In this document: piece after piece, positions 49,537 through 58,813 of the stretch
Position numbering within the stretch: the first letter of the stretch is position 1
How the letters are laid out: every line of letters starts with the position of its first letter
NCBI GenBank assembly: GCA_964603625.1
Contig: CAZRVM010000001.1
Location: 1 to 64,000, forward strand
Reading direction: 5' to 3'
Length of the DNA stretch: 64,000 nucleotides
DNA from: HK-STAS-PATE-36 sp964603625
GTDB taxonomy: Bacteria; Patescibacteriota; Saccharimonadia; Saccharimonadales; JAGQNJ01
Notes under the pieces: model-generated
What the model was told of the DNA's origin: nothing
Database searches by the model: none
What the model saw: only the letters and a program-made list of their open reading frames with translations
Program-made: the position numbers and the translations under genes

Positions 49537-52344
49537 ATGAATACTTCTAAGCGTAATGGGCGCGTTCATAAAAATATTTTTACCACTAAATCTGGTAAAA
49601 ATATCAAGATAAATCGTAGTTTATCAGCACGCATAAAAGCCAACAAGGAAAATCAATCTATGAAAAAAGCTCAAAGGTTGAGTGCAATGCCCAAATCTCG
49701 ATTTAAACGCTTTTTCTATAGGCTCCACCCAAAACGATTAGCAGCTTATTGGTTTAGTCGAGAAGGCGGAATTATGGCACTTAAGCTAATGGGTGCCGGT
49801 TTTATTGGTGGATTTGTACTATTAGCTGGACTGTTTGCTTACTTTAGAAAAGACTTGCCAAATTTACGAGATATTTCAGGCAACAACATTGGTGGAAGTA
49901 TAAGATATTATGATAAAACTGGCCAAGTTTTATTGTTCGAAGATTACGATGCAGTTAAAAGAGTGCCAGTTGGAGAAAACGGCATTAGTCAAGTCATGAA
50001 AGATGCCACAGTTGCCATTGAAGATAAAGATTTCTATAAACACGGTGGTTTTGATGTTCGCGGGATAATGCGTGCAGGTATAAATAATGTTTTTGGCTTA
50101 TCTGACGGTCAGCAAGGCGGTTCTACGATTACCCAACAACTCGTAAAACTTTCTCAAGATTGGACAAAAGACCAAACCTATACTCGTAAAGTTAAAGAGC
50201 TGATTATGTCTGTTGAACTAGAACGAGAATATTCTAAACCACAAATTCTAGCAGGTTATTTAGATACAGCGCCTTATGGAGGAATTGAATATGGCGTAGA
50301 AGCAGCCGCACGAGATTATTTTAATAAATCCGCTAAAGATCTAACCTTAGATGAGGCAGCTATGTTTGCTTCAATCCCTAAATCACCAACTTATTATTCT
50401 CCTTATAGTGGTAGTTTTAACAAAGAAGCATTTATTGGAAGGCAACATTATGTACTAGACCAAATGGCAGATCAAGGAATGATTACTACTCAGCAACGTG
50501 ATGAAGCTAAAAAAATTGATACATTGGCTAAAGTTCAACCTCGTAAACCAAAATATGATGGTATTAAATCGCCTTGGTTTGTACTTGCCGCTAAAGAGCA
50601 ATTAGAAGAAACTAGAGGACAAGATGTGATGAGAAGTGGCTGGAAAGTAACTACCACTCTAGATATGGACCTTCAAGCAAAAGCTGAATCTGCCGTTAGT
50701 AAAGGCATGGCCCAAGTTCGTCGACAAGGTGGTGATGTTGCAGCTTTTGTTGCTGAAGATGTAAAAACTGGTCAAGTGGTTGCTTTGGTAGGTGGTACAG
50801 ATTTTAGTAATCCTGAGTATGGCCAAAATAATTATGCCCGTTTAAGATTACCTCCTGGTTCTAGTTTTAAGCCTTACGATTACACAGCTTTAATAGAAAA
50901 TACAGAAAATTCTGGTGCCGGTTCGGTACTTTATGATAGTCAAGGTCCATTAGAGGGCTACCCTTGCACCAAAAAACAACCACCAAAAAGTGGCGGAAAT
51001 TGTTTATGGGACTATGATTTAAAATATCCAGGCCCAACCACACTGCGTTATGCACTTGCAGGTTCTCGAAATGTTCCAGCCGTTAAAGCAATGTTAATTG
51101 CTGGCGTAGACAAAACAATCCAAACCGCTGAAAAACTTGGTGTAAAAAGTGGTTATAAATGCTATGAAGACGATAACTTAACCAAAGAATCACAATGTTA
51201 TGCTTCTTCGGCTATTGGCGATGGAGCCTATTTAAAACTTGACGAACATGTTCACGGCTACAGTTCATTATCAAGAAATGGACTTAATATACCTCAAACT
51301 TATATACTAAAAATTGAAGATGCCAATAATAAAGTTGTCAGTGAGTGGAAGCCAAGTAAGGGCGAACAAGTTGTAAGGCCAGAATCTGCATATATTGTTT
51401 CTGATATCTTATCCGATCCTAATGCCAGCTATCTTTCTAGAAAAATTCAAAACTATAAGGGTCACAAATTTTCTGTTAAAACTGGAACAACTAACGACTC
51501 TAAAGATGGTTGGATGATGGGCTTTTCAACACAGTATGCAGCAGGTGTTTGGGTAGGTTATCATTCTCGACAAAAACAACTGACTGGCTTTATGGAAACT
51601 ATGACATCACCAATATGGACCAATTGGATGGATTCAGTTCATGATAATCTTAAACCAGAAGAAAGAGCTAAGCCTGCAGGTATAATTACAGCCGATGCTT
51701 TTGTGCAACGAACTAGCCCTGGTGCAGGCGCAAGAGTTCCCGGACCTAGTAAAGATATCTTCCCAGCGTGGTACAAAAATACACGCCGAGCCGAAAATGT
51801 AAAACGCATTATGGATCAAGTATCTGAAAAGTTAGCAACAGACTGTACTCCAGCTAGAGCTAAACAAGAAACATCTGATGCCGGTGCCGAAGCTTTCTCG
51901 AGCGATAAATTCTATGGCGCAAATAACGCCAACGGAAGCACTGAAGATAAAGACGACATCCATAAATGCGAAGATATCAAACCAAGTATTACGCTAAGTG
52001 TCCAAGCTACCGGTGATAGCTATTCTCTGATTGCAACAGTAGTACAGGGTACCCATCCATTATCTTCAGATAAATTTAAAGGTAATGTAACTTTAACTGC
52101 CGATGGGCAACCGTTAGCTGGCGGAAGCTACCAAATTGATAGTTCCGGCTCGGTTATTTACCAAAATTACAAACCAACTGCAACTGTAACAATTACCGCC
52201 ACCGTAACAGATAGCGTACTTTATGATGCAACAGATAGTAAAACTATAACTTTTAACACAACGCCTCCATCACAAGGTAATGGCAATAATTCTAACAACC
52301 CCTTTGGCAACAGGAACAACCCTGGAAACCGAAACGACGATTAA
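49537..52344 (+). CDS. Bifunctional class A penicillin-binding protein
   Basis: A 935-aa peptidoglycan synthase. A long basic cytosolic tail (1-82) precedes one membrane helix (about 83-104). The glycosyltransferase family 51 domain has EDKDFYKHGGFD near residue 165 and GGSTITQQLVK near 189. The transpeptidase domain carries the nucleophile in PPGSSFKPYDY near 440, SRN near 509 and the KTGT box near 647. Then comes a strand-rich domain (about 805-905) and a Gly/Asn-rich tail. A mini-ORF abuts its start. Its 3' end converges with radA, 15 nt away. Confidence 0.94.
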   Translation: MNTSKRNGRVHKNIFTTKSGKNIKINRSLSARIKANKENQSMKKAQRLSAMPKSRFKRFFYRLHPKRLAAYWFSREGGIMALKLMGAGFIGGFVLLAGLFAYFRKDLPNLRDISGNNIGGSIRYYDKTGQVLLFEDYDAVKRVPVGENGISQVMKDATVAIEDKDFYKHGGFDVRGIMRAGINNVFGLSDGQQGGSTITQQLVKLSQDWTKDQTYTRKVKELIMSVELEREYSKPQILAGYLDTAPYGGIEYGVEAAARDYFNKSAKDLTLDEAAMFASIPKSPTYYSPYSGSFNKEAFIGRQHYVLDQMADQGMITTQQRDEAKKIDTLAKVQPRKPKYDGIKSPWFVLAAKEQLEETRGQDVMRSGWKVTTTLDMDLQAKAESAVSKGMAQVRRQGGDVAAFVAEDVKTGQVVALVGGTDFSNPEYGQNNYARLRLPPGSSFKPYDYTALIENTENSGAGSVLYDSQGPLEGYPCTKKQPPKSGGNCLWDYDLKYPGPTTLRYALAGSRNVPAVKAMLIAGVDKTIQTAEKLGVKSGYKCYEDDNLTKESQCYASSAIGDGAYLKLDEHVHGYSSLSRNGLNIPQTYILKIEDANNKVVSEWKPSKGEQVVRPESAYIVSDILSDPNASYLSRKIQNYKGHKFSVKTGTTNDSKDGWMMGFSTQYAAGVWVGYHSRQKQLTGFMETMTSPIWTNWMDSVHDNLKPEERAKPAGIITADAFVQRTSPGAGARVPGPSKDIFPAWYKNTRRAENVKRIMDQVSEKLATDCTPARAKQETSDAGAEAFSSDKFYGANNANGSTEDKDDIHKCEDIKPSITLSVQATGDSYSLIATVVQGTHPLSSDKFKGNVTLTADGQPLAGGSYQIDSSGSVIYQNYKPTATVTITATVTDSVLYDATDSKTITFNTTPPSQGNGNNSNNPFGNRNNPGNRNDD

Positions 52345-52359
52345 CATTAGCCAAAAAAC

Positions 52360-53700
52360 TTATTGTCTTAAGTAGTCATTTAAAGTATGTTTTACATCTT
52401 TAACCGTATGATGAAAGCTATCTTCACTTTTTCCCGCACCAATACTTGCTTTAAAGCCTAGTTTTTTAGCTTCATTTATTCGTTTGTCTATAAAAGGCAC
52501 ATGTCTAACTTCACCCGCTAAACCTACTTCACCAAATACCACAGCATCTTGGGATAATTTCAACCCTTTAGTTGCAGACCCAATCGCCATACATATAGCT
52601 AAATCAGCGGCTGGTTCGGCAATTTTAATACCTCCAACAATGTTAATAAATATATCTTTATCACTTAAATTTAACTTAGTCCTTTTTTCTAATACCGCGA
52701 CCAATAAATTTAATCTATTAAGTTCAATTCCACTAGCTGTTCTTTTAGGATAGCCAAAATTAGTTTTATTAACCAAAGCTTGAACTTCAACTAATACCGG
52801 CCTGGACCCTTCAATTGTTGCTAAAACAATAGATCCATCGGTTGCCTGCCTTTCTGCAAGTAGTGCTTTTGAAGGGTTATCTACTGGCTCCAACCCAATA
52901 TCTTTCATTGTAAAAAGAGCCGACTCATTGGTTGATCCGTAACGATTTTTTATACTTCTAAGTAGTTTAAAACCACCATATCTATCACCCTCAAGCTGAA
53001 AAACAGCATCAACAATGTGCTCTAATACTTTTGGTCCGGCAATAGAACCTTCTTTATTAACATGGCCAACAATAATAATACTAGTGTCAGTTTGTTTGGC
53101 AAAAGACATCAAAAGATTTGTACTGCTACTTATTTGATTAATACTACCGGCGTTGGAGGAAATTCCCTCAACCTGTAAAGTCTGAATGGAGTCAACAATC
53201 ACCAAATCATATTTTGATTTTAATATTGTTGCCACTATCTCATCTGTAATATTACTAGTTGCAAGTTCAATATTTTCACTAGTAACTCCAAGTCGTTTTG
53301 CTCGCATTCCAATTTGAAAGGCTGATTCTTCTCCACTTATATATAATATTTTTTTATTAGATTGTGCCAACTTATTTGCAATTTGCATAAGGAGAGTGCT
53401 TTTACCAATACCGGGCTCGCCTGCAAACAACATAACTGCACCTTTAACAATTCCACCACCTAAAACTCTGTCTACTTCACCATAATTTACTTTAGACCTG
53501 CTATGATCTTGCGATGAAACTTTAATTAACGGACTAGGATTAAGTGCTTTTGATTTTACAGAATGTTTTGAGTCAGAAACATTAACTTTAACTGTCTCTT
53601 CTAAGGTATTCCAAAGCCCACAACTATAACATTTTCCGGCCCAAACAGAAGATTGGGCCCCACAATTATTGCAAATATAGTATTTCCCATTTTTAGACAT
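52360..53700 (-). CDS. radA: DNA repair protein RadA
   Basis: A 446-aa recombination-associated ATPase that drives branch migration. The N-terminal zinc finger CNNCG...CYSCG (residues 9-27) is intact, unlike several other zinc sites in the window. Walker A is GEPGIGKSTLL near residue 92. The RadA-specific KNRYG motif lies near 252, and a Lon-protease-like domain fills the C-terminus. The box TGTTAAACT lies 6 nt before the ATG, predicting a leaderless mRNA. The gene converges with the penicillin-binding protein gene. Confidence 0.95.
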   Translation of the reverse strand: MSKNGKYYICNNCGAQSSVWAGKCYSCGLWNTLEETVKVNVSDSKHSVKSKALNPSPLIKVSSQDHSRSKVNYGEVDRVLGGGIVKGAVMLFAGEPGIGKSTLLMQIANKLAQSNKKILYISGEESAFQIGMRAKRLGVTSENIELATSNITDEIVATILKSKYDLVIVDSIQTLQVEGISSNAGSINQISSSTNLLMSFAKQTDTSIIIVGHVNKEGSIAGPKVLEHIVDAVFQLEGDRYGGFKLLRSIKNRYGSTNESALFTMKDIGLEPVDNPSKALLAERQATDGSIVLATIEGSRPVLVEVQALVNKTNFGYPKRTASGIELNRLNLLVAVLEKRTKLNLSDKDIFINIVGGIKIAEPAADLAICMAIGSATKGLKLSQDAVVFGEVGLAGEVRHVPFIDKRINEAKKLGFKASIGAGKSEDSFHHTVKDVKHTLNDYLRQ

Positions 53701-53706
53701 ATTTAT

Positions 53707-53715
53707 AGTTTAACA
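53707..53715 (-). promoter_or_regulatory. Extended -10 box of radA
   Basis: On the minus strand TGTTAAACT, a TGn-extended -10 box (TAAACT at 53707-53712), has 6 nt to the ATG at 53700. The hexamer is only a 4/6 match; the shared geometry with pspC and pepN is the main support. Confidence 0.4.
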
Positions 53716-53884
53716 AAAATTTATAAGACTTTTGACTTTTAACTTCCTATTAGTAAACAGTTTCATAAAATAAAACTTATAATTTCTTTTTTAGCAAAAT
53801 ATAATAAAGGTGCTATTGAGAAAAAAATATAATTTTTACCACTGTAAAGGTTTTTGATATTTGATAAAAAATCGATAAAACTAT

Positions 53885-54844
53885 TTAAAAACTTTGCGGT
53901 CGACTATCTATTGATTGAGCCAAATCTTTTACTTCAACGCTCACTTTATTGCGCTCTGTAACAATTTCATTATATTGATTTATCTGCGAATCTACTTGCT
54001 TAACCAATTCGTTATACTGATTAACTTTAAAATTAAAACTCGGAACACCCTGATTGTACTGTGCAATTTGATTTTTCGAAAGAAGCATATCCAAACCCGA
54101 TTTTTCAGACATTAAATCTTTATATTTATTTGCTAAGTCTGATTTACTACTATCAATTGTGGCTTTCAATTCATCTAATTGCTTATCGTAATCTGCAACT
54201 TTTTGTTGACGAGAACTAAATTCTGCCTGATAACGATCTGAAAATGCCACAATTGCACTTCTATTTTTAAAATACTTCTTATAATACTCCTCGAGTTTTG
54301 GGGGCAAGTTGGATGCCTCAGTAGCCAGTATTGAATGAAGTTCATTAGGTACTACGCTAGGGTCTTGCTTACGATATTCCTCAACATTTTCCTTAATGTG
54401 AACTTTAGCAACATTCTTGTAAGCTTGTTCTGTTAAAGCATCAATTTCAGTTCTTTGTTTTTCTGACAGCCTAAAATAAGCGGCATGAAGCATTTCATGA
54501 GCTGCGGTAACTTCTTTAATGCCATCTAGCCTCTGGTCTGTAACATTATAAATAAAAATTCCAGCGTCTGGTGTGTAGCATCCTAAAACTATTGAACTTT
54601 CATGGCCACATTCACTATTAATAGTACCAGCAGGAGCAATATATGGATGGTTTACATAAAATATTCTTCTTCCATATTCCGTCATTGTTGTTTGATTCGC
54701 TAAAGTAACAACTTCAGCTGGTGGCGAGTAATTACGCAGATAATACCAATCAACAACTTCTTGGCGTCCAAGCCACAGAAACACTATACCTGCTATAAGT
54801 GAAAGAGATAAAATTATCCCTAGCAGTTTTTTTATATATTTCAT
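53885..54844 (-). CDS. Membrane-anchored HExxH protein, putative zinc peptidase
   Basis: A 319-aa protein. An N-terminal membrane helix (about residues 7-26) is followed by an external domain with HEMLH at 116-120, the zincin active-site motif. Glu167 or Glu175 in NELHSILATEA could be the third ligand. Cys79 and Cys89 flank the segment before the motif. The rest (about 205-310) is a long coiled coil with repeated NQYNE elements. No named family is recognised, so peptidase function is an inference from the motif. A TATAAT box lies 9 nt before the ATG. ClpC follows upstream in the same direction after 36 nt. Confidence 0.75.
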   Translation of the reverse strand: MKYIKKLLGIILSLSLIAGIVFLWLGRQEVVDWYYLRNYSPPAEVVTLANQTTMTEYGRRIFYVNHPYIAPAGTINSECGHESSIVLGCYTPDAGIFIYNVTDQRLDGIKEVTAAHEMLHAAYFRLSEKQRTEIDALTEQAYKNVAKVHIKENVEEYRKQDPSVVPNELHSILATEASNLPPKLEEYYKKYFKNRSAIVAFSDRYQAEFSSRQQKVADYDKQLDELKATIDSSKSDLANKYKDLMSEKSGLDMLLSKNQIAQYNQGVPSFNFKVNQYNELVKQVDSQINQYNEIVTERNKVSVEVKDLAQSIDSRPQSF

Positions 54845-54853
54845 ATCTATTTA

Positions 54854-54859
54854 ATTATA
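54854..54859 (-). promoter_or_regulatory. -10 box of the HExxH gene
   Basis: A perfect TATAAT on the minus strand lies 9 nt before the ATG at 54844, giving a predicted leader of only two or three bases. Confidence 0.45.
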
Positions 54860-54880
54860 AGCTAAACCAGCTTAAAAGTA

Positions 54881-57358
54881 CTACTCTTCAATAATTGAAT
54901 ATGACAATTTTTTATTTTTAATACTAACTTCAACAATTGTACCTTTTTGGTATGTGCCTTCTATTAATTTACTTGCAATATGATCTTCTAGAGTGTCTTG
55001 AATTAAGCGCCTCATTGGCCTTACACCATTTAAGACATCATAACCTTTATCAAGCAAATAATTTTTAGCTTGAGGAGTCAATTTAATACTTATGCCTTGT
55101 TTATTTAACCTTGTTTTAAGCTCCATTATCTGAAGATCAAGTATTTTAAGAATATTTAGTTTGGTTAAAGCCTTAAATACAATTGTTTTATCAATCCTAT
55201 TGAAAAATTCAGGGCGCAACATTTTCTTTAATTGTTCTAGCACTTTATCTTTATTAGATTTATGGAGATTCTCAAGATTTTCAAAATCTAGCTTATCATC
55301 TGCGCCAAATCCAAGTGTTACTTCTTTTTGTAGTTTTTCGGCACCAATATTACTTGTCATTATTACAATTGTATTTGTAAAATCAATTTTTCTTCCCTTT
55401 GCATCCGTAAGAATCCCATCTTCCAGAATTTGAAGCATCATATTGAAAACATCTGGGTGAGCTTTTTCTATTTCATCAAATAAAACCACACTATATGGTT
55501 GTCTGCGAATTTTATCTGTTAACTGCCCCCCATCATCATAGCCGACATAACCAGCAGGCGATCCAACAAGTCTAGATACATTATGATGTTCGCCAAATTC
55601 GCTCATATCTATTTTCACCAAGGCCTGGTCTGATCCAAAAAATTCTCTTGCTAAAACTCTAGCTAATTCTGTTTTACCAACACCAGTTGGGCCCAAGAAA
55701 ATAAATGAACCAATTGGTCTTTTGCCGCTACTAATTCCAGAACGACTCCTTCTAACAGCTTTAGAAACTACCTTAACGGCCTGATCTTGACCAATAATAA
55801 ATTTACTAAGATTTTTCTCTAAATTAAGTAAATATTTAGCTTCAGACCTAATGACACGCTTTACCGGCACACCTGTAGATCGAGAAACAATTTCGGCAAC
55901 ATCATCGCTGGTCATTACAATTTCTTTAGTTACCTTTACTTTTTTTTGAACTTTTTTTATCTCGGCATTAATTTGACTTGCTCGTTGCTTATGTTTGGCT
56001 GCAGACTCATAATCTTCATTATCTACGGCATCTTCTATTTTAGCATTAATCAATTTAAGCTCTTTTCTAAGCATTCTTAATTCTGGCGGTGTTCGGCCTT
56101 TATCTATTTTTAAATGAGCCGATGTTTCATCAAGCAAATCTATTGCTTTATCTGGCATAAATCTATCGTTAATGTATCTATCTGCTAAATTTACGATATC
56201 TTCAATTACTTCATCAGATACAGTCACGCCATGAAAAGCTTCAAAATGCTTTCTTAAACCTTTCAAAATAGCAACAGTTTCAGTAATTGTTGTTTCAGGT
56301 ACTTGAATTGGCTGAAAGCGTCTTTCAAGTGCGCTATCTTTTTCTATGTACTTTGTATACTCGGTAGTAGTGGTGGCACCAATTACTTGAATTTTTCCTC
56401 TTGATAGGGCTGGTTTCAAAATGTTTCCAGCATCTAAAGCCCCTTCAGCAGCGCCTGCCCCAACAATTAAATGAAGCTCATCAATAAAAATAATTGTATT
56501 TTTATCGTTTTCTAATTCTTGCATTACTTTTTTTAATCGTTCTTCAAATTCTCCCCGATATTTTGTACCGGCAATCATCCCAGTTAAATCCAACATAACT
56601 ACTCGTTTATCAACTAAACTATCTGGTACATCTTCACTAATTATTCGTTGTGCCAAGCCTTCGACGATTGCGGTTTTGCCAACTCCCGGCTCACCAATTA
56701 GTACCGGGTTATTCTTGGTACGCCTATTTAAAACTGTAATCACTCGATTAATTTGTGATTCTCGTCCTACCACAGGGTCTAATTTGCCAGCTCTTGCTTG
56801 AGCAGTTAAATCAGTTCCAAAAAAATCTAAGGCCGATTTACGACGCTGTTTTGTTCTTATCCTTCCTTGCCCGTCTGGAGACTGCTCTTCATATTGTTGT
56901 CTATTTAAAAATTGTTCTATGCCAGTAATTAAACCCGTAACATTAACATTCATATCTCTAAGCAAAACGGTTGCTCGGGCATTTTTTTGGCTCAAAATGC
57001 TGTAAAGTATATGCTCCGTACCACACATATCTTGGTTGTAGTCTTGAGCAACATCATAGGCCATTTTCAGTGTTAATTTTGCGGTCTCGCTCAACCCTTT
57101 AGCACCCATACTGGTTATTGTAGTCTTGGGCGATAACTTTAAAGCCATACTCGCTTTATTAAGGGTAATACCAGCGTCATTCAAGATTTTTGCTCCTATT
57201 GAACTATCTTGAGCTAAAACTCCTAGTAACAAGTGCTCTGTGCCTACATACGAACTACCAGAAGCCCTCGAGATACCATCGGCATGTTGTAAACTTCTTA
57301 AAGCGTTCTCTGTTAGGTGGTTTAAAAATTCTTGAAATTCAGCAGAGTTTGGTGGCAT
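54881..57358 (-). CDS. clpC: ATP-dependent Clp protease ATPase ClpC
   Basis: An 825-aa AAA+ unfoldase partner of ClpP. Two Clp-N repeats lie within residues 8-150. The first ATPase domain has GEPGVGKTAIVEG near 223, and a UVR-type coiled coil (about 430-470) marks ClpC rather than ClpB. The second ATPase domain has GPTGVGKTELARVLA near 556. LGFGADD near 695 corresponds to the ClpP-docking loop, as LGF instead of VGF. A CIRCE operator overlaps the promoter, and AAGGAGG precedes the ATG. It is co-regulated with clpP. Confidence 0.95.
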   Translation of the reverse strand: MPPNSAEFQEFLNHLTENALRSLQHADGISRASGSSYVGTEHLLLGVLAQDSSIGAKILNDAGITLNKASMALKLSPKTTITSMGAKGLSETAKLTLKMAYDVAQDYNQDMCGTEHILYSILSQKNARATVLLRDMNVNVTGLITGIEQFLNRQQYEEQSPDGQGRIRTKQRRKSALDFFGTDLTAQARAGKLDPVVGRESQINRVITVLNRRTKNNPVLIGEPGVGKTAIVEGLAQRIISEDVPDSLVDKRVVMLDLTGMIAGTKYRGEFEERLKKVMQELENDKNTIIFIDELHLIVGAGAAEGALDAGNILKPALSRGKIQVIGATTTTEYTKYIEKDSALERRFQPIQVPETTITETVAILKGLRKHFEAFHGVTVSDEVIEDIVNLADRYINDRFMPDKAIDLLDETSAHLKIDKGRTPPELRMLRKELKLINAKIEDAVDNEDYESAAKHKQRASQINAEIKKVQKKVKVTKEIVMTSDDVAEIVSRSTGVPVKRVIRSEAKYLLNLEKNLSKFIIGQDQAVKVVSKAVRRSRSGISSGKRPIGSFIFLGPTGVGKTELARVLAREFFGSDQALVKIDMSEFGEHHNVSRLVGSPAGYVGYDDGGQLTDKIRRQPYSVVLFDEIEKAHPDVFNMMLQILEDGILTDAKGRKIDFTNTIVIMTSNIGAEKLQKEVTLGFGADDKLDFENLENLHKSNKDKVLEQLKKMLRPEFFNRIDKTIVFKALTKLNILKILDLQIMELKTRLNKQGISIKLTPQAKNYLLDKGYDVLNGVRPMRRLIQDTLEDHIASKLIEGTYQKGTIVEVSIKNKKLSYSIIEE

Positions 57359-57444
57359 AATCCCTCCTTTTAGTTTTATCGTAGTTTAATTGGATATTTC
57401 TTATCGATTTATTCATAATTTTTGCGAACTTAATCGCTAATTCC

Positions 57445-57474
57445 AGTATATTAAAATTAGCACTCATATGTCAA
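57445..57474 (-). promoter_or_regulatory. clpC promoter overlapping CIRCE
   Basis: On the minus strand TTGACA (57469-57474), 18 nt, then TATACT (57445-57450). The -35 box sits in the CIRCE spacer. Transcription should start near 57438, leaving an 80-nt leader with an AAGGAGG site. Confidence 0.7.
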
Positions 57475-57483
57475 GAGTGCTAA
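57457..57483. promoter_or_regulatory. CIRCE operator (HrcA site) of clpC
   Basis: A perfect TTAGCACTC-N9-GAGTGCTAA, the same arms as at clpP but a different spacer (ATATGTCAA). It lies about 100 nt upstream of the clpC ATG and overlaps the -35 region. Confidence 0.92.
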
Positions 57484-57504
57484 TTTATTATCTTGAAACT
57501 TTTT

Positions 57505-58677
57505 CTATTCGCCGTGTTCTTCAATAGCTTCTAGTAAACTACTCTCAAGCTCACTTTTTTTCTTTATTGGTGTTGCAATTTTTGGTTCAGAACTTTGTTC
57601 TTTTGGCTCTTTTGTACTCTCATCAGATATGGGCTTAGATTTATCACCGATAATATCTATTTCATATTCGGTTAACTTACTAGCTAACCTAACATTCTGA
57701 CCAGATTTACCAATAGCAATACTCAACTGATCTTCTGGTACATGTACAATTGCCTTTTTAGATTTTTCATCTATTTCAACTTTAGAAACTGTTGTGGGGC
57801 TTAAAGCATTAATAACAAATTCTTTTGAGTTTGCGCTCCAAACTATGATATCTATCTTCTCTTGCTCACCTATTTCACTCATCACTGCATTAACTCGAAT
57901 GCCATGCCCTCCAACAAAGGTACCCACTGGGTCAACACCCTGAACATTGCTAACAACAGCAATTTTACTCCTAACTCCAGCTTCTCTAGCGATTGATTTT
58001 ATGGCAACCGCACCATTTTCCATTTCTGGTACCTCAGCTCTAAATAGCCATTCAATAAATTGTGTACTTCCTCTAGATAATACTAACTGTGGCCCTCTTG
58101 GACCTTTTTCGACATCCTTTAAAAATACCTTCAGGCGTTGACCTGAATAATAATGTTCTCCCTGAATTTGTTCGCTTGCAGGCAATATTCCTTGCACTTT
58201 GCCTAAATCAACCCTAACTACATTTCCGTCTACTCTAGCAACAATTCCGTTAAGGATTGTGTTAATTTTATCTTGATACTCATCTACTATAATTTCGCGC
58301 TCGGCTTCTCGTAATTTCTGAAGGATTACCTGCTTTGCAGTTTGTGCAGCCACTCGCCCAAAACTAGAAACATCCTGATGCAAAACTAAAACTTCGCCAA
58401 TTTCAGCATTTTTCTTAATTACTTGAGCGTCCGACAGACTGATTTGTGTTTGAGGATCTTCAACAGGCTCACTAACAGTTTTCGAAATATAGGCATCAAC
58501 ATCACCAGTATGCAAATTTACACTAACACTTACTTCTTGCTCTCTATCGCCATAATCTTTTTTATAGGCAGCTGCTAAGGCCTGCTCAACTATATCTTGA
58601 ACAGTTTCTTCGGGTAAATTTTTTTCTTCAGCTATAGCTCTTAATGCTACTGTTAGTTGTTTAATATCTAAATCCAT
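57505..58677 (-). CDS. nusA: Transcription termination/antitermination factor NusA
   Basis: A 390-aa RNA polymerase-associated factor. The N-terminal domain (about 1-125) starts MDLDIKQLTVALRAIAEEKNL. An S1 domain follows (about 135-200), then two KH domains (GVDPVGTFVGGHGIRVNAVMSEI near 240 and AIGKSGQNVRLASKLT near 315). A low-complexity acidic tail closes it. The start at 58677 is chosen for its AAGGAAA site; a longer start at 58752 would add a non-homologous stretch. The acidic repeats of proteobacterial NusA are absent. Confidence 0.95.
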   Translation of the reverse strand: MDLDIKQLTVALRAIAEEKNLPEETVQDIVEQALAAAYKKDYGDREQEVSVSVNLHTGDVDAYISKTVSEPVEDPQTQISLSDAQVIKKNAEIGEVLVLHQDVSSFGRVAAQTAKQVILQKLREAEREIIVDEYQDKINTILNGIVARVDGNVVRVDLGKVQGILPASEQIQGEHYYSGQRLKVFLKDVEKGPRGPQLVLSRGSTQFIEWLFRAEVPEMENGAVAIKSIAREAGVRSKIAVVSNVQGVDPVGTFVGGHGIRVNAVMSEIGEQEKIDIIVWSANSKEFVINALSPTTVSKVEIDEKSKKAIVHVPEDQLSIAIGKSGQNVRLASKLTEYEIDIIGDKSKPISDESTKEPKEQSSEPKIATPIKKKSELESSLLEAIEEHGE

Positions 58678-58813
58678 TAATTTCCTTTCTTTTTTAGTAA
58701 AGTCATTACTAGTAAAAAAATCGACCATTCCGGCCGACCTTATCTCTAACAATCAAATTATATCACAAATTCTTAACAATCAAAAAAATTTAAATTTGCT
58801 TTCTTTAAAAAAA

